64,000 nucleotides of DNA from Nonomuraea dietziae (GTDB lineage: Bacteria; Actinomycetota; Actinomycetes; Streptosporangiales; Streptosporangiaceae), in the NCBI RefSeq assembly GCF_014195505.1, contig NZ_JACIBV010000001.1, positions 3,596,001 to 3,660,000 on the forward strand, read 5' to 3'. Shown one piece after another: positions 11,214 through 18,504 of the stretch (positions are counted from its first letter, which is position 1; every line of letters starts with the position of its first letter). The notes beneath the pieces are model-generated. The model was not told the DNA's origin, ran no database searches, and saw only the letters and a list, made by a program, of their open reading frames with translations. The translations under genes were made by a program, and so were the position numbers.

Positions 11214-12277
11214 GAGCGGGCGGCGATCAGGCGGGGCAGGTCGCGGCCGACCTCCACCAGGAACCAGGTGGGCAGGGCGGGCGCGCCGTTCTCGTCGTTG
11301 GCGATGACCAGCTGCGCGCACTCCAGCGAGATCTCCGCCAGCTCCACCAGCAGCGTCTTGGCGCGGAAGCCCAGGTCCCTGCCTCGGGCCGACGCGCCGC
11401 GCTTGTCGGCGGGCAGCTCCTTGACCAGCCTGGCGCGGAAGGTCTCCGACAGGAAGTAGAGCAGGTCGCGGTCCTCGGGACGACGCGGCCACGACACCTC
11501 GCCCTTGATGACGGCGTCGAGGTCGTAGGCGTGCCGCACGGTCTTGACGTAGGCGCGGAAGGCCGAGGCGTGCGAGGTGGTGAGCGTGCCGAAGGCCAGC
11601 ACGGCGAGAGTGTCGTCGTCGAGCGACTCCGAGGGGCCGAAGGAGTGCATGACGTCGGAGAGCATGTGCCAGGCGCGCGGCGAGGAGAAGGGCTCCTCCG
11701 TCTTGGGCGGCGCGCTCCAGAGGTGGTCGGGGCGCTGGATGAGGTAGTCGACGATCCACGGGTGGACGCCGTTGGCCGCCGCCCACTTCAGCCAGTCGTC
11801 GGCGGAGACGCGCAGGTGGACGTGGACCAGGCGGTTGACCAGCGCCGAGGCCATCGGGCGGGCGAGGGCGTTGTCGCCGGCCCTGTTGCCCGCGCCGATC
11901 ACGACCGAGCCCTCGGGCAGCTCGTACGAGCCGATCCTGCGGTCGAGGATCAGCGAGTAGAACGCCTTCTGCACCTCGGGCGCGCTGGCGTTCAGCTCGT
12001 CGAGGAACAGGCAGTACGGCTCGTCCCTGGCGATCGACTCGGGCGGCGCGAACCTGCTGCGCCCGCCGACGAGCTCGGGCACGCCGATGAGGTCCTCGGG
12101 CGCGAGCTGCGTGCCGAGGAGCGTGACGCACTCGAGCCCGAGGGAGTCGGCGAACTGCCTGACCAACGAGCTCTTGCCGATGCCTGGCGCGCCCCAGAGG
12201 AAGACGGGACGCACCACGGCGACGTGGAGCAGCACCTCGGGCAGGCGGGAGGGAGTGACGGTGACCGTTGCCTGCAT
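11210..12277 (-). CDS. MoxR-family AAA+ ATPase
   Basis: A 355-aa AAA+ ATPase. Walker A is GAPGIGKSS near residues 29-37, Walker B/sensor is CLFLDELNAS near 88-97, and GAGNRAGDNALARP (126-139) supplies sensor 1 and the arginine-rich segment. MoxR proteins act as chaperone-like ATPases that activate or assemble metal-dependent complexes with a VWA partner, here the next gene. The start at 12277 (MQATVTV) is preferred because translation further upstream loses coding character. The gene is divergent from the erm leader, with only 70 bp between them. Confidence 0.87.
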   Translation of the reverse strand: MQATVTVTPSRLPEVLLHVAVVRPVFLWGAPGIGKSSLVRQFADSLGLECVTLLGTQLAPEDLIGVPELVGGRSRFAPPESIARDEPYCLFLDELNASAPEVQKAFYSLILDRRIGSYELPEGSVVIGAGNRAGDNALARPMASALVNRLVHVHLRVSADDWLKWAAANGVHPWIVDYLIQRPDHLWSAPPKTEEPFSSPRAWHMLSDVMHSFGPSESLDDDTLAVLAFGTLTTSHASAFRAYVKTVRHAYDLDAVIKGEVSWPRRPEDRDLLYFLSETFRARLVKELPADKRGASARGRDLGFRAKTLLVELAEISLECAQLVIANDENGAPALPTWFLVEVGRDLPRLIAARS

Positions 12278-12347
12278 GCCACCAGGGTGACGATCTCCGC
12301 AGGAAAACGCATCGCATTTACCGGCGGCCTTCCGTAGGCTCGCCGCC

Positions 12348-12410
12348 ATGACCTGTAACTCATGCGTCTACTACATCCGCATGCGCGGCAGCCGGGCTCT
12401 GGCTCGCTAG
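12348..12410 (+). CDS. erm leader peptide, 20 aa, with Arg-Met-Arg motif
   Basis: A 20-codon open frame, MTCNSCVYYIRMRGSRALAR, directly ahead of the methyltransferase gene. A -10-like TAGGCT at 12335-12340 sits seven bases before the ATG, so it may be the 5' end of a leaderless mRNA. Leader peptides of inducible erm genes contain stalling motifs, and Arg/Lys-X-Arg/Lys is the known macrolide stalling motif. Here it is RMR at codons 11-13 (12378-12386). The last codons lie inside a hairpin that governs the downstream ribosome-binding site. Stalling has not been shown here and is inferred from the layout. Confidence 0.7.
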   Translation: MTCNSCVYYIRMRGSRALAR

Positions 12411-12475
12411 CTCCGCATGTTCGCGAGCCCAGGGCCCGTCGAGATCCCATTCGTCTCGAGGACCCGAAAGGGCTT
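12393..12475 (+). promoter_or_regulatory. translational attenuator of the erm gene
   Basis: Three mutually exclusive pairings are visible. Segment 1 (12393-12407, the end of the leader frame) pairs over 15 bp with segment 2 (12423-12438), with one bulge and one G-U. Segment 2 (12432-12444) can instead pair with segment 3 (12454-12465). Segment 3 in turn can pair with segment 4 (12470-12475), which holds the Shine-Dalgarno GAAAGGG of the methyltransferase (12466-12472). Pairing 1:2 plus 3:4 hides the site. A ribosome halted on the RMR codons would cover segment 1, favour 2:3 and free the site. This is the classic erm logic, deduced from pairing only. Confidence 0.65.
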
Positions 12476-12480
12476 TTGCT

Positions 12481-13293
12481 GTGGCGCAGAACTTCGCGCA
12501 CGGAAATTATTCGCACACCCAGAAGAAGGCCAGGAACAGCGGTGGCGGTCGCACGCCCAGAGATCGGGCGCGGCGGGAGCTCTCGCAGAACTTCCTGGTC
12601 GATCGGCATGCCGTCGAGCTGATGGTGAAGGCGGCCAGGCCCAGCGGCCTGGTCCTCGAACCTGGCGCCGGTGAGGGCGTCCTGACCGTCGCGCTCGCGG
12701 CGACGGGCGCCGAGGTCGTCGGCTACGAGATCGACCCGCTGCTGGCGGTCAAGCTCAAGGCCAGGACGGGGCTGAGGATCGTCAAGGGCGACTTCACCTC
12801 CGTACGGCCGCCGGCCGAGCCGTTCGCGGTCGTGGGGAACATCCCCTACTCGATCACCTCGAAGATCGTCGACTGGTGCCTGCGCGCGCCGGCGCTCACG
12901 TCGGCGACGCTGCTCACCCAGCTGGAGTACGCGCGCAAGCGCAGCGGTGACTTCGGCAGGTGGAGCCTGCTCACCGTGGAGAGCTGGCCGTGGTTCACGT
13001 GGGAGCTGGTCGGCAGGGTGGGCAGGGAGAGCTTCAGGCCCGTGCCCTCTGTCGACTCGGGCATCCTGCGCATCGAACGGCGTCCCGAGCCGCTGCTCGA
13101 CGACGCCGACGGCTTCGCCGAGCTGGTCAGGCTGGGCTTCGGGGGTGTCGGCGGCTCGCTGTACGCCTCGTTGCGCCCGCACTACGGCGGGGTGGACGCG
13201 GCGTTCGCCCGTGCGGGCATCGCCCGTGACACGGTCGTCGCGTTCGTCCACCCCGACCAGTGGATCACGCTGTTCGGGAACCTGTCGCGCTAG
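12481..13293 (+). CDS. erm: ErmE-like 23S rRNA adenine N6-methyltransferase
   Basis: A 270-aa SAM-dependent methyltransferase of the KsgA/Erm family. It modifies A2058 (E. coli numbering) of 23S rRNA and so confers macrolide-lincosamide-streptogramin B resistance. Motifs seen: QNF at 36-38, EPGAGEG at 60-66 (SAM loop), YEID at 82-85, and the catalytic NIPY at 120-123. Overall it resembles Saccharopolyspora ErmE (TQLEYARKR and GRWSLLTV segments). The N terminus is Arg/Ser-rich, as in actinomycete Erm proteins. The GTG start has GAAAGGG at eight bases. The protein is full length with nothing missing. No antibiotic biosynthesis genes are adjacent, so it looks like a stand-alone resistance gene under leader control. 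Confidence 0.9.
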   Translation: MAQNFAHGNYSHTQKKARNSGGGRTPRDRARRELSQNFLVDRHAVELMVKAARPSGLVLEPGAGEGVLTVALAATGAEVVGYEIDPLLAVKLKARTGLRIVKGDFTSVRPPAEPFAVVGNIPYSITSKIVDWCLRAPALTSATLLTQLEYARKRSGDFGRWSLLTVESWPWFTWELVGRVGRESFRPVPSVDSGILRIERRPEPLLDDADGFAELVRLGFGGVGGSLYASLRPHYGGVDAAFARAGIARDTVVAFVHPDQWITLFGNLSR

Positions 13294-13297
13294 CGGC

Positions 13298-13326
13298 GAG
13301 GGGTCGCGGTGCTACCGCGGCCCCTC
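13298..13326. terminator. bidirectional terminator-like hairpin
   Basis: GAGGGG-T-CGCGG pairs with CCGCG-G-CCCCTC across a five-base loop: 12 pairs, one of them G-U. It lies between the convergent erm and mannosyltransferase genes and covers the last codons of the latter. There is no T-run, as is usual in GC-rich actinomycetes. Confidence 0.55.
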
Positions 13327-14673
13327 CAGCGGGACGGTGGGGGCGGCGAAGACCCGCCTCCCCCACGGCATCGCCAGGGCGAGCACCGGCAGCAGCACGA
13401 TCGAGGCCATCGCCCAGCCTGGGTGCCAGTCCTGCCAGATCTTCCAGTGCTGTGTCATCCACAGATAGCCGATCGAGGCCCACAGCGCCGTGCCGAGCAG
13501 GGCGGGCCAGGCGAAGCGGGTGGGCCTGGCGATCAGGAACGGCACGAACCACAGCAGGTACTGCGCGCCCAGGCGGGGCGTGACGACCATGAAGACCAGC
13601 AGGATCGCGGTGGTCAGGTCGACGGGGTCAGCCCTGCGCCACACCCAGCAGACGGCCAGCACGCTGGCGTAGATGAGGTACGTGCCGATCTTGGCGTAGG
13701 CGGAGTGGAGCGTCCAGTCGCCGCCGACCAGGACCGCGGTCCAGCCCCACTCGCCGACGATCGGGCGGATGTCGCTCATGACGTCCATCACCTTGGGGAT
13801 GTCCGACAGCGAGGTGCCTGCGAAGATCGGCAGCGTCACCAGGAAGAAGATCGGCGGGATGCCGGTGGCGATCAGCCCGATCAGCCTGGGCCTGAAGCCG
13901 CGCAGCAGCAGGAGCATGCCGGGGATGAGCCAGATCGGCCAGCTCTTCGCGCACAGCGCCAGGCCCATCAGCAGCCCGGCCCACAGGGCCCTGCGGTAGG
14001 CGGGCCGTTCGTGGGCGTGGAAGGTGAAGGCGGGCCTGGCCAGGCTCGCGAGGTGGGTGACCGACTGCCTGACGGCCGGGCCGAGACCGCGCCATCCGCC
14101 GCCGAGACCGAGCATCTCGCGCACGGTCATCGTGACACCCGGCCGGTGCGGATCGCCGGGGCCGCGGGCGACGACGAAGGCGGCGACGCCGAAGACCAGC
14201 GCGACGGGCTCGACCTGGCCGTGCACGGAGGCGACCAGCAGGGCGAGCGGGCTGAGCGCGTACTGGAAGGCGCGCAGCGAGGCGCGGGGGCCGCCCGCCA
14301 GCTTGCCGACCAGCGGGATCAGCACGATGTCGGCGACCACGGTGACCAGGCGGCCGGCGTACTCCCACGGGATGCCCAGCCAGAGCAGGATCCCGTAGAC
14401 GTAGGGGATGGTCGGCAGGAAGTGCCAGCCGCCGTTGCTTCCCAGGACGGGGTCCTGCCGGTTGAGCACCGCCTCGCCCGCCGGTTTGAAGCTGTTGACG
14501 AAGTCGACGGGCTGCCAGGTGTCGATGGCGGAGGTGTACATGATGAGCACGCGGACCCCCACGCCCACCGCTATGGCGAGCCAGAGGGGAGGGCGCCAAT
14601 CGCGCCATTGCGCGACGAGGGCGAGCATGACACCTGAGACGAGGACGATCCCCGTGAGCACTGCGTAGTCCAT
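13312..14673 (-). CDS. GT87-like polytopic mannosyltransferase (DUF2029)
   Basis: A 453-aa membrane protein with about ten hydrophobic segments. After the first helices it has a short extracytoplasmic-type motif (SAIDTWQPVDFVNSF near residues 47-61), as in polyprenyl-phosphate-mannose-dependent mannosyltransferases of the GT-C fold. Such enzymes add mannose on the outer side of the membrane to lipoglycans or exported glycans. The acceptor cannot be told from sequence. The start at 14673 (MDYAVLTG) puts the first membrane helix at the N terminus. It is convergent with erm and divergent from the NarG-like gene, with 94 bp between starts. Confidence 0.75.
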   Translation of the reverse strand: MDYAVLTGIVLVSGVMLALVAQWRDWRPPLWLAIAVGVGVRVLIMYTSAIDTWQPVDFVNSFKPAGEAVLNRQDPVLGSNGGWHFLPTIPYVYGILLWLGIPWEYAGRLVTVVADIVLIPLVGKLAGGPRASLRAFQYALSPLALLVASVHGQVEPVALVFGVAAFVVARGPGDPHRPGVTMTVREMLGLGGGWRGLGPAVRQSVTHLASLARPAFTFHAHERPAYRRALWAGLLMGLALCAKSWPIWLIPGMLLLLRGFRPRLIGLIATGIPPIFFLVTLPIFAGTSLSDIPKVMDVMSDIRPIVGEWGWTAVLVGGDWTLHSAYAKIGTYLIYASVLAVCWVWRRADPVDLTTAILLVFMVVTPRLGAQYLLWFVPFLIARPTRFAWPALLGTALWASIGYLWMTQHWKIWQDWHPGWAMASIVLLPVLALAMPWGRRVFAAPTVPLEGPR

Positions 14674-14767
14674 GGCGGTCCTAGCCTGCCGCACGTTTGG
14701 AGGTACTGCCACCTGTTGCGCGGGTCGCTCCGGCCCGGATCGTCACTCTGTGTGTTCAATTAGGAGC

Positions 14768-16774
14768 ATGGGGGGATCACGGGGCAACGCGCGGCTGGTC
14801 GGCTTCTATCGAGAGGCGCTCAGCAGGCTTCATGATCCGGTCGCGGCCTGGGCCGAACTCACAGCCAACCCGCAGGCGAGAAGGGCCTACCAGAGAGCCC
14901 GCGGCCAGGAGGTCTCGCCCGTCGGCGACGCCGAGATGACCGAGATCGCCGCGGCCGCCCACGTGCACACGATCGCCGTCCACGGCCCCGACAGGGTGGC
15001 GGCCCACTCCACCTCCACGCTCTCCCGCTTCGTCGGGCTGATCGGCGGCGCGGTGCTGGTGGACCAGCCGCTCGCCGCCGACCAGGTCTTCGGCCCCTGC
15101 GCCGAGGTGCCCGAGCCGGCCGACTGGGCGCACGCCGCCCTCGCGATCGTGTGGGGCGAGAACGACCGCGCGGTCCGCTCCCCCGACACGCACTGGCTGG
15201 TCGCGGGCCGCTACAGGGGCCAGAAGGTGGTGGCGATCGGGCGGCATCCGACGCGGCTGTCCGACGAGACGGTCGTGGTGCGCGCGGGCACCGACGCGGC
15301 GCTGGCCATGGCGATGGGGCACGTGCTGCTGAAGGAGTTCCACGTGGAGGCGCCCGCCTTCGCCGAGCACGCCAAGCACCGCACCGACCTGCCCTTCCTG
15401 GTGCGCCTGCGCGAGCGCGCCGGCGGGTACGTGCCGCACCGCTTCCTGACCGCCGCCGACCTGGGCGACCACTCGCCCACCGCGCACCTGAAGACCGTCC
15501 TGCTCGGCAGGGGCGGCAGGCCCGTGGTGCCGAACGGCTCGCTGGGGTTCCGCCGCGACCACGCCCACTGGAACCTGACGCTGGAGACCGACCCCGCGCT
15601 CACCATGTACGGCAAGGGCGGCGGCGCGGCCGAGGTGCTGCTCGCCCGCTTCGACGAGGGGTCGGCGCTGCTGCGTCGCGGCGTGCCGGTGGTGCGGGTG
15701 GGCGAGCACGTGGTGACGACCGTCTACGACCTGCTGCTCGCGCAGTACGGCGTGGCGCGCGACGGGCTGCCGGGCACGTGGCCGACCGGGTACGACGACG
15801 CGCTCGAGCCGTACACGCCTGGCTGGCAGGAGCCGATCACCGGGGTCCAGGCGGCGCGGGCGGTCAGGCTCGCCCGCGAGCTGGGCGAGACCGCGCTGCG
15901 CACCGGTGGCAGGTGCATGATCATGCCGGGACGGCTGGGCACGGAGCACGCCGACACCGCGCACAGGGCGATTCTGCCGCTGCTGGTGCTCACCGGGTGC
16001 GCCGGGGTGCAGGGCGGCGGCTGGGTCAGGCCGAGGGCCGAGGGCGAGCGGGTGGTGGAGGCCGGCGCCTACTTCTACCTGCACGGCGACAGATGGCGCT
16101 ACGACGGCACCGACGTGGGGATGCTGTCGTGGATGCTGGGCGAGGGGCTGTTCAACGACAGGGTGCCCGCCTCCGTGCTGGTCGAGGCCGTGCGCGAGGG
16201 CTGGCTGCCGATGGCGCCCGAGTACGACCGCAATCCGCTCGACACGGTGGCCGAGCCGTCCAGGCACGCCTGCGACGATCCCGACCACCCGGCGAACTGG
16301 CCCAGGGTGCTCACGCTGGCGCACAGCGACCAGGTCGACGACTGCTTCCTGCACCACCTGATCGGGGCGGCGCCAGGGCTGCCGTGCGCCGACCAGAGCG
16401 CTCCCGCGGGCAAGCTGGACCTGCTGCTCGGCGCCTCGGAGTACGCCGACTTCCCGCTGCCCGATGTCCGGCAGCTGGCCGAGGCCTTCGCCAAGCTCGC
16501 GGTGGACCATCTCGGCACGCGCAGGGACTTCGTGCGCGGCGCGCTCGTCGAGCGGAACTATCCGGAGACCGCGGCGCTGCTGGCCGCGGTGCCAGGACCC
16601 GCCGTACGGCCCGAGGGGATGCCGTGGCGGACCCTCTCGGGCCGCATGCACACCTTCGTCGACCACGACTGGATGCACGAGTACGGCGAGGCGCTGCCCA
16701 CCTACCGGCCGCCGGGAACCGGCCAGCCGGTGAAGCCGACGCTGATGGTCAGGCACAGGGGACAGCAGGGCTGA
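14768..16774 (+). CDS. orphan, shortened NarG-like protein (nitrate reductase alpha subunit relative)
   Basis: A 668-aa protein that aligns in order to segments of respiratory nitrate reductase alpha subunits (about 1240 aa). Recognisable pieces are YQRARG, AAAHVHTIAVHGPDRVA, GTDAALAMAMGHVLLKEFHV, TDLPFLVRL, GGYVPHRFLTAADLG, an EPYTPGWQEPITGV stretch and GRMHTFVDHDWMHEYGEALP near the end. Missing are the N-terminal [4Fe-4S] motif (His and Cys ligands), several internal blocks, apparently including the stretch with the molybdenum-ligand Asp, and the C-terminal domain. No narH, narJ or narI is nearby. The frame is intact with strong codon bias, so it is not a fresh pseudogene. It may bind a cofactor remnant or do something new. 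Confidence 0.8.
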   Translation: MGGSRGNARLVGFYREALSRLHDPVAAWAELTANPQARRAYQRARGQEVSPVGDAEMTEIAAAAHVHTIAVHGPDRVAAHSTSTLSRFVGLIGGAVLVDQPLAADQVFGPCAEVPEPADWAHAALAIVWGENDRAVRSPDTHWLVAGRYRGQKVVAIGRHPTRLSDETVVVRAGTDAALAMAMGHVLLKEFHVEAPAFAEHAKHRTDLPFLVRLRERAGGYVPHRFLTAADLGDHSPTAHLKTVLLGRGGRPVVPNGSLGFRRDHAHWNLTLETDPALTMYGKGGGAAEVLLARFDEGSALLRRGVPVVRVGEHVVTTVYDLLLAQYGVARDGLPGTWPTGYDDALEPYTPGWQEPITGVQAARAVRLARELGETALRTGGRCMIMPGRLGTEHADTAHRAILPLLVLTGCAGVQGGGWVRPRAEGERVVEAGAYFYLHGDRWRYDGTDVGMLSWMLGEGLFNDRVPASVLVEAVREGWLPMAPEYDRNPLDTVAEPSRHACDDPDHPANWPRVLTLAHSDQVDDCFLHHLIGAAPGLPCADQSAPAGKLDLLLGASEYADFPLPDVRQLAEAFAKLAVDHLGTRRDFVRGALVERNYPETAALLAAVPGPAVRPEGMPWRTLSGRMHTFVDHDWMHEYGEALPTYRPPGTGQPVKPTLMVRHRGQQG

Positions 16775-16775
16775 A

Positions 16776-16813
16776 GGGGGAGGGAGCGCCTGGCACCTGG
16801 CGGTCCCTCCCCC
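16776..16813. terminator. bidirectional terminator hairpin
   Basis: A perfect 10-bp stem, GGGGGAGGGA (16776-16785) with TCCCTCCCCC (16804-16813), and an 18-base loop. It sits exactly between the convergent NarG-like and chitinase genes and can serve both strands. Confidence 0.75.
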
Positions 16814-16824
16814 GGTGAGCGGGA

Positions 16825-18504
16825 TCAGAACCCTGCGGTGATCCTGGTGAACTCCCATTCGGCCTGCGCGATGCCGCTGCAGTGGGAGACCACGCCGCCG
16901 CCCGGGCACGGACGGTCACGGTTGACCGCCCAGTACGCCAGCCTGGTCAGCCCCTTGGACTTGGCCCAGTCGGTGATCTGGGCCCAGGTCGCCGGGGTGG
17001 TGAGCTCCTGCTGGTCGGACAGGCCGTTCATGCCGGAGATGCCCATCTTGGCGTAGGCCTGGGCGTCGCTCCAGCCGAAGGCGTTCTTCAGCGCGTTCTT
17101 CAGCCCCTCCGAGGCGTTGACGGTGTCGTTGTAGATGTTGGAGCCGCCGAAGTCGAACGGCATGATCGTGTAGTTGTCGATCGGCACCGCGAGCTCCTTG
17201 GAGCGGTTGATCAGGCGGATGCCGTGGGCGTTCGGTCCCGTCGTGGTGGTGCCGAAGGTGACGACCACCTTGACGTTCGGGTTGTTGGCCTTGACGATCT
17301 TCAGGCCGTTCAGGATGCGGTCCTGCACGGTGTAGTTCTCGAACTCGTCGCTGTTCTCGATGTCGAAGTCGACGACGGCGGGGCCGACGGCGTTGATGAC
17401 CTGCTGGACGGCGCCGGCGAAGGCCTCGGGAGAGGAGCAGTTCGGGCCGAGCTTGTTGCCCGACCAGCCGCCGAAGGAGATCTGGACGCTGCCGCCCTTC
17501 GACTTGATCGTGGAGATGGCCTGGGCGTCGGCGCCGCCGGTCAGCGGGCGGTTGCCGTCCCACGCGGGGTTGCAGCCGCCGCTGGACAGGATGAAGGCCA
17601 TGGTGAAGGACTTCACGCCGGTGGCGTCCATGACGGTGCCGGGGTTGGGCGGGTTGCCCCAGCCCATGTAGAGGTACGGCGCGCCCGGCATGCGCGCGCC
17701 GGTCGGGCAGCCGGTCGTCGAGCCGGTGACGGAGGCGCTGGAGGCCGACTCGCCCGCGGAGTTGTAGGCCCTGACGGTGTAGGTGTGCGAGGTGCAGACG
17801 CCGAGGCCTGAGACGGTGGCCGAGACGCCCGTGACCTGGGCGCGCTGGGTCGAGCCCTCGTAGACGCGGTAGCCGGTGACGGTGCCGCTCGACGCGCCCC
17901 ACGACAGCGAGATCGAGCTGTTGGTGGCGCCCGTGACGCTCGGCGCGCCAGGCTGCCCGGGCGCGCCGGTGCCGCCCGAGGTGGAGGCGGTGACGGTGTT
18001 GCTCGCGGCCGACAGGTTCCCGGCCGCGTCGCGGGCGCGGACGGTGTAGGTGTGGCTCGTGCCCGAGGCCAGACCGGTGTCGGTGTGGGTGGTGCCGGTG
18101 ACGGTGGTCACCAGCGTCGAGCCCCTGTAGACGTTGTAGCCGGTGACGGCGACGTTGTCGGTGGAGGCGTTCCACGCCAGCGCGATGCTGCTGGACGTGC
18201 TGCCCGTGGAGCGCAGGTTGCCGGGCACCGAGGGCGCGGTGGTGTCGCCGCCGCCGCCCGAGACCGCCTTCCACAGGGCGGGCACGTTGGACGGCTCCCA
18301 GCCCGGCTGCGAGGTGTGCGCCTGGATGCATTCGTAGTCGACGCCGTTGTGGGTGACGCGGGTGCCGATCGGGTAGGACGTCCAGGCCTGCCACGCGGGG
18401 TAGGCGGCCACCGTGACGCTGTGCGCGGCGGCCGGGGTGGTCGTGGCCAGGCCCGTGCCCGCGAGGGCGAAGGCGGCCAGTAAGGCGAGCATGATGCGTC
18501 TCAT
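16825..18504 (-). CDS. secreted GH18 chitinase with CBM5/12 and two FN3 domains
   Basis: A 559-aa secreted enzyme that cleaves chitin. Order: signal peptide (1-27, ending AAA), chitin-binding CBM5/12 (about 33-80, AWQAWTSYPIGTRVTHNG and the Trp-rich WEPSNVPALWK), FN3 at 90-175, FN3 at 187-265, and a GH18 barrel from 275. The catalytic DxDxE motif is DFDIE at 379-383 with Glu383 as the acid. The start codon overlaps the upstream chitinase stop (ATGA), so the pair is translationally coupled. The second FN3 shares an exact 38-bp stretch with the FN3 of that neighbour. It is probably controlled by the operator at 20240. Confidence 0.93.
   Translation of the reverse strand: MRRIMLALLAAFALAGTGLATTTPAAAHSVTVAAYPAWQAWTSYPIGTRVTHNGVDYECIQAHTSQPGWEPSNVPALWKAVSGGGGDTTAPSVPGNLRSTGSTSSSIALAWNASTDNVAVTGYNVYRGSTLVTTVTGTTHTDTGLASGTSHTYTVRARDAAGNLSAASNTVTASTSGGTGAPGQPGAPSVTGATNSSISLSWGASSGTVTGYRVYEGSTQRAQVTGVSATVSGLGVCTSHTYTVRAYNSAGESASSASVTGSTTGCPTGARMPGAPYLYMGWGNPPNPGTVMDATGVKSFTMAFILSSGGCNPAWDGNRPLTGGADAQAISTIKSKGGSVQISFGGWSGNKLGPNCSSPEAFAGAVQQVINAVGPAVVDFDIENSDEFENYTVQDRILNGLKIVKANNPNVKVVVTFGTTTTGPNAHGIRLINRSKELAVPIDNYTIMPFDFGGSNIYNDTVNASEGLKNALKNAFGWSDAQAYAKMGISGMNGLSDQQELTTPATWAQITDWAKSKGLTRLAYWAVNRDRPCPGGGVVSHCSGIAQAEWEFTRITAGF

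Noticed and set aside
14777..16909. 710-codon minus-strand frame
   Set aside because: It is antisense to the NarG-like gene, with low-complexity Arg/Gly/Gln text. The plus strand shows clear family matches.
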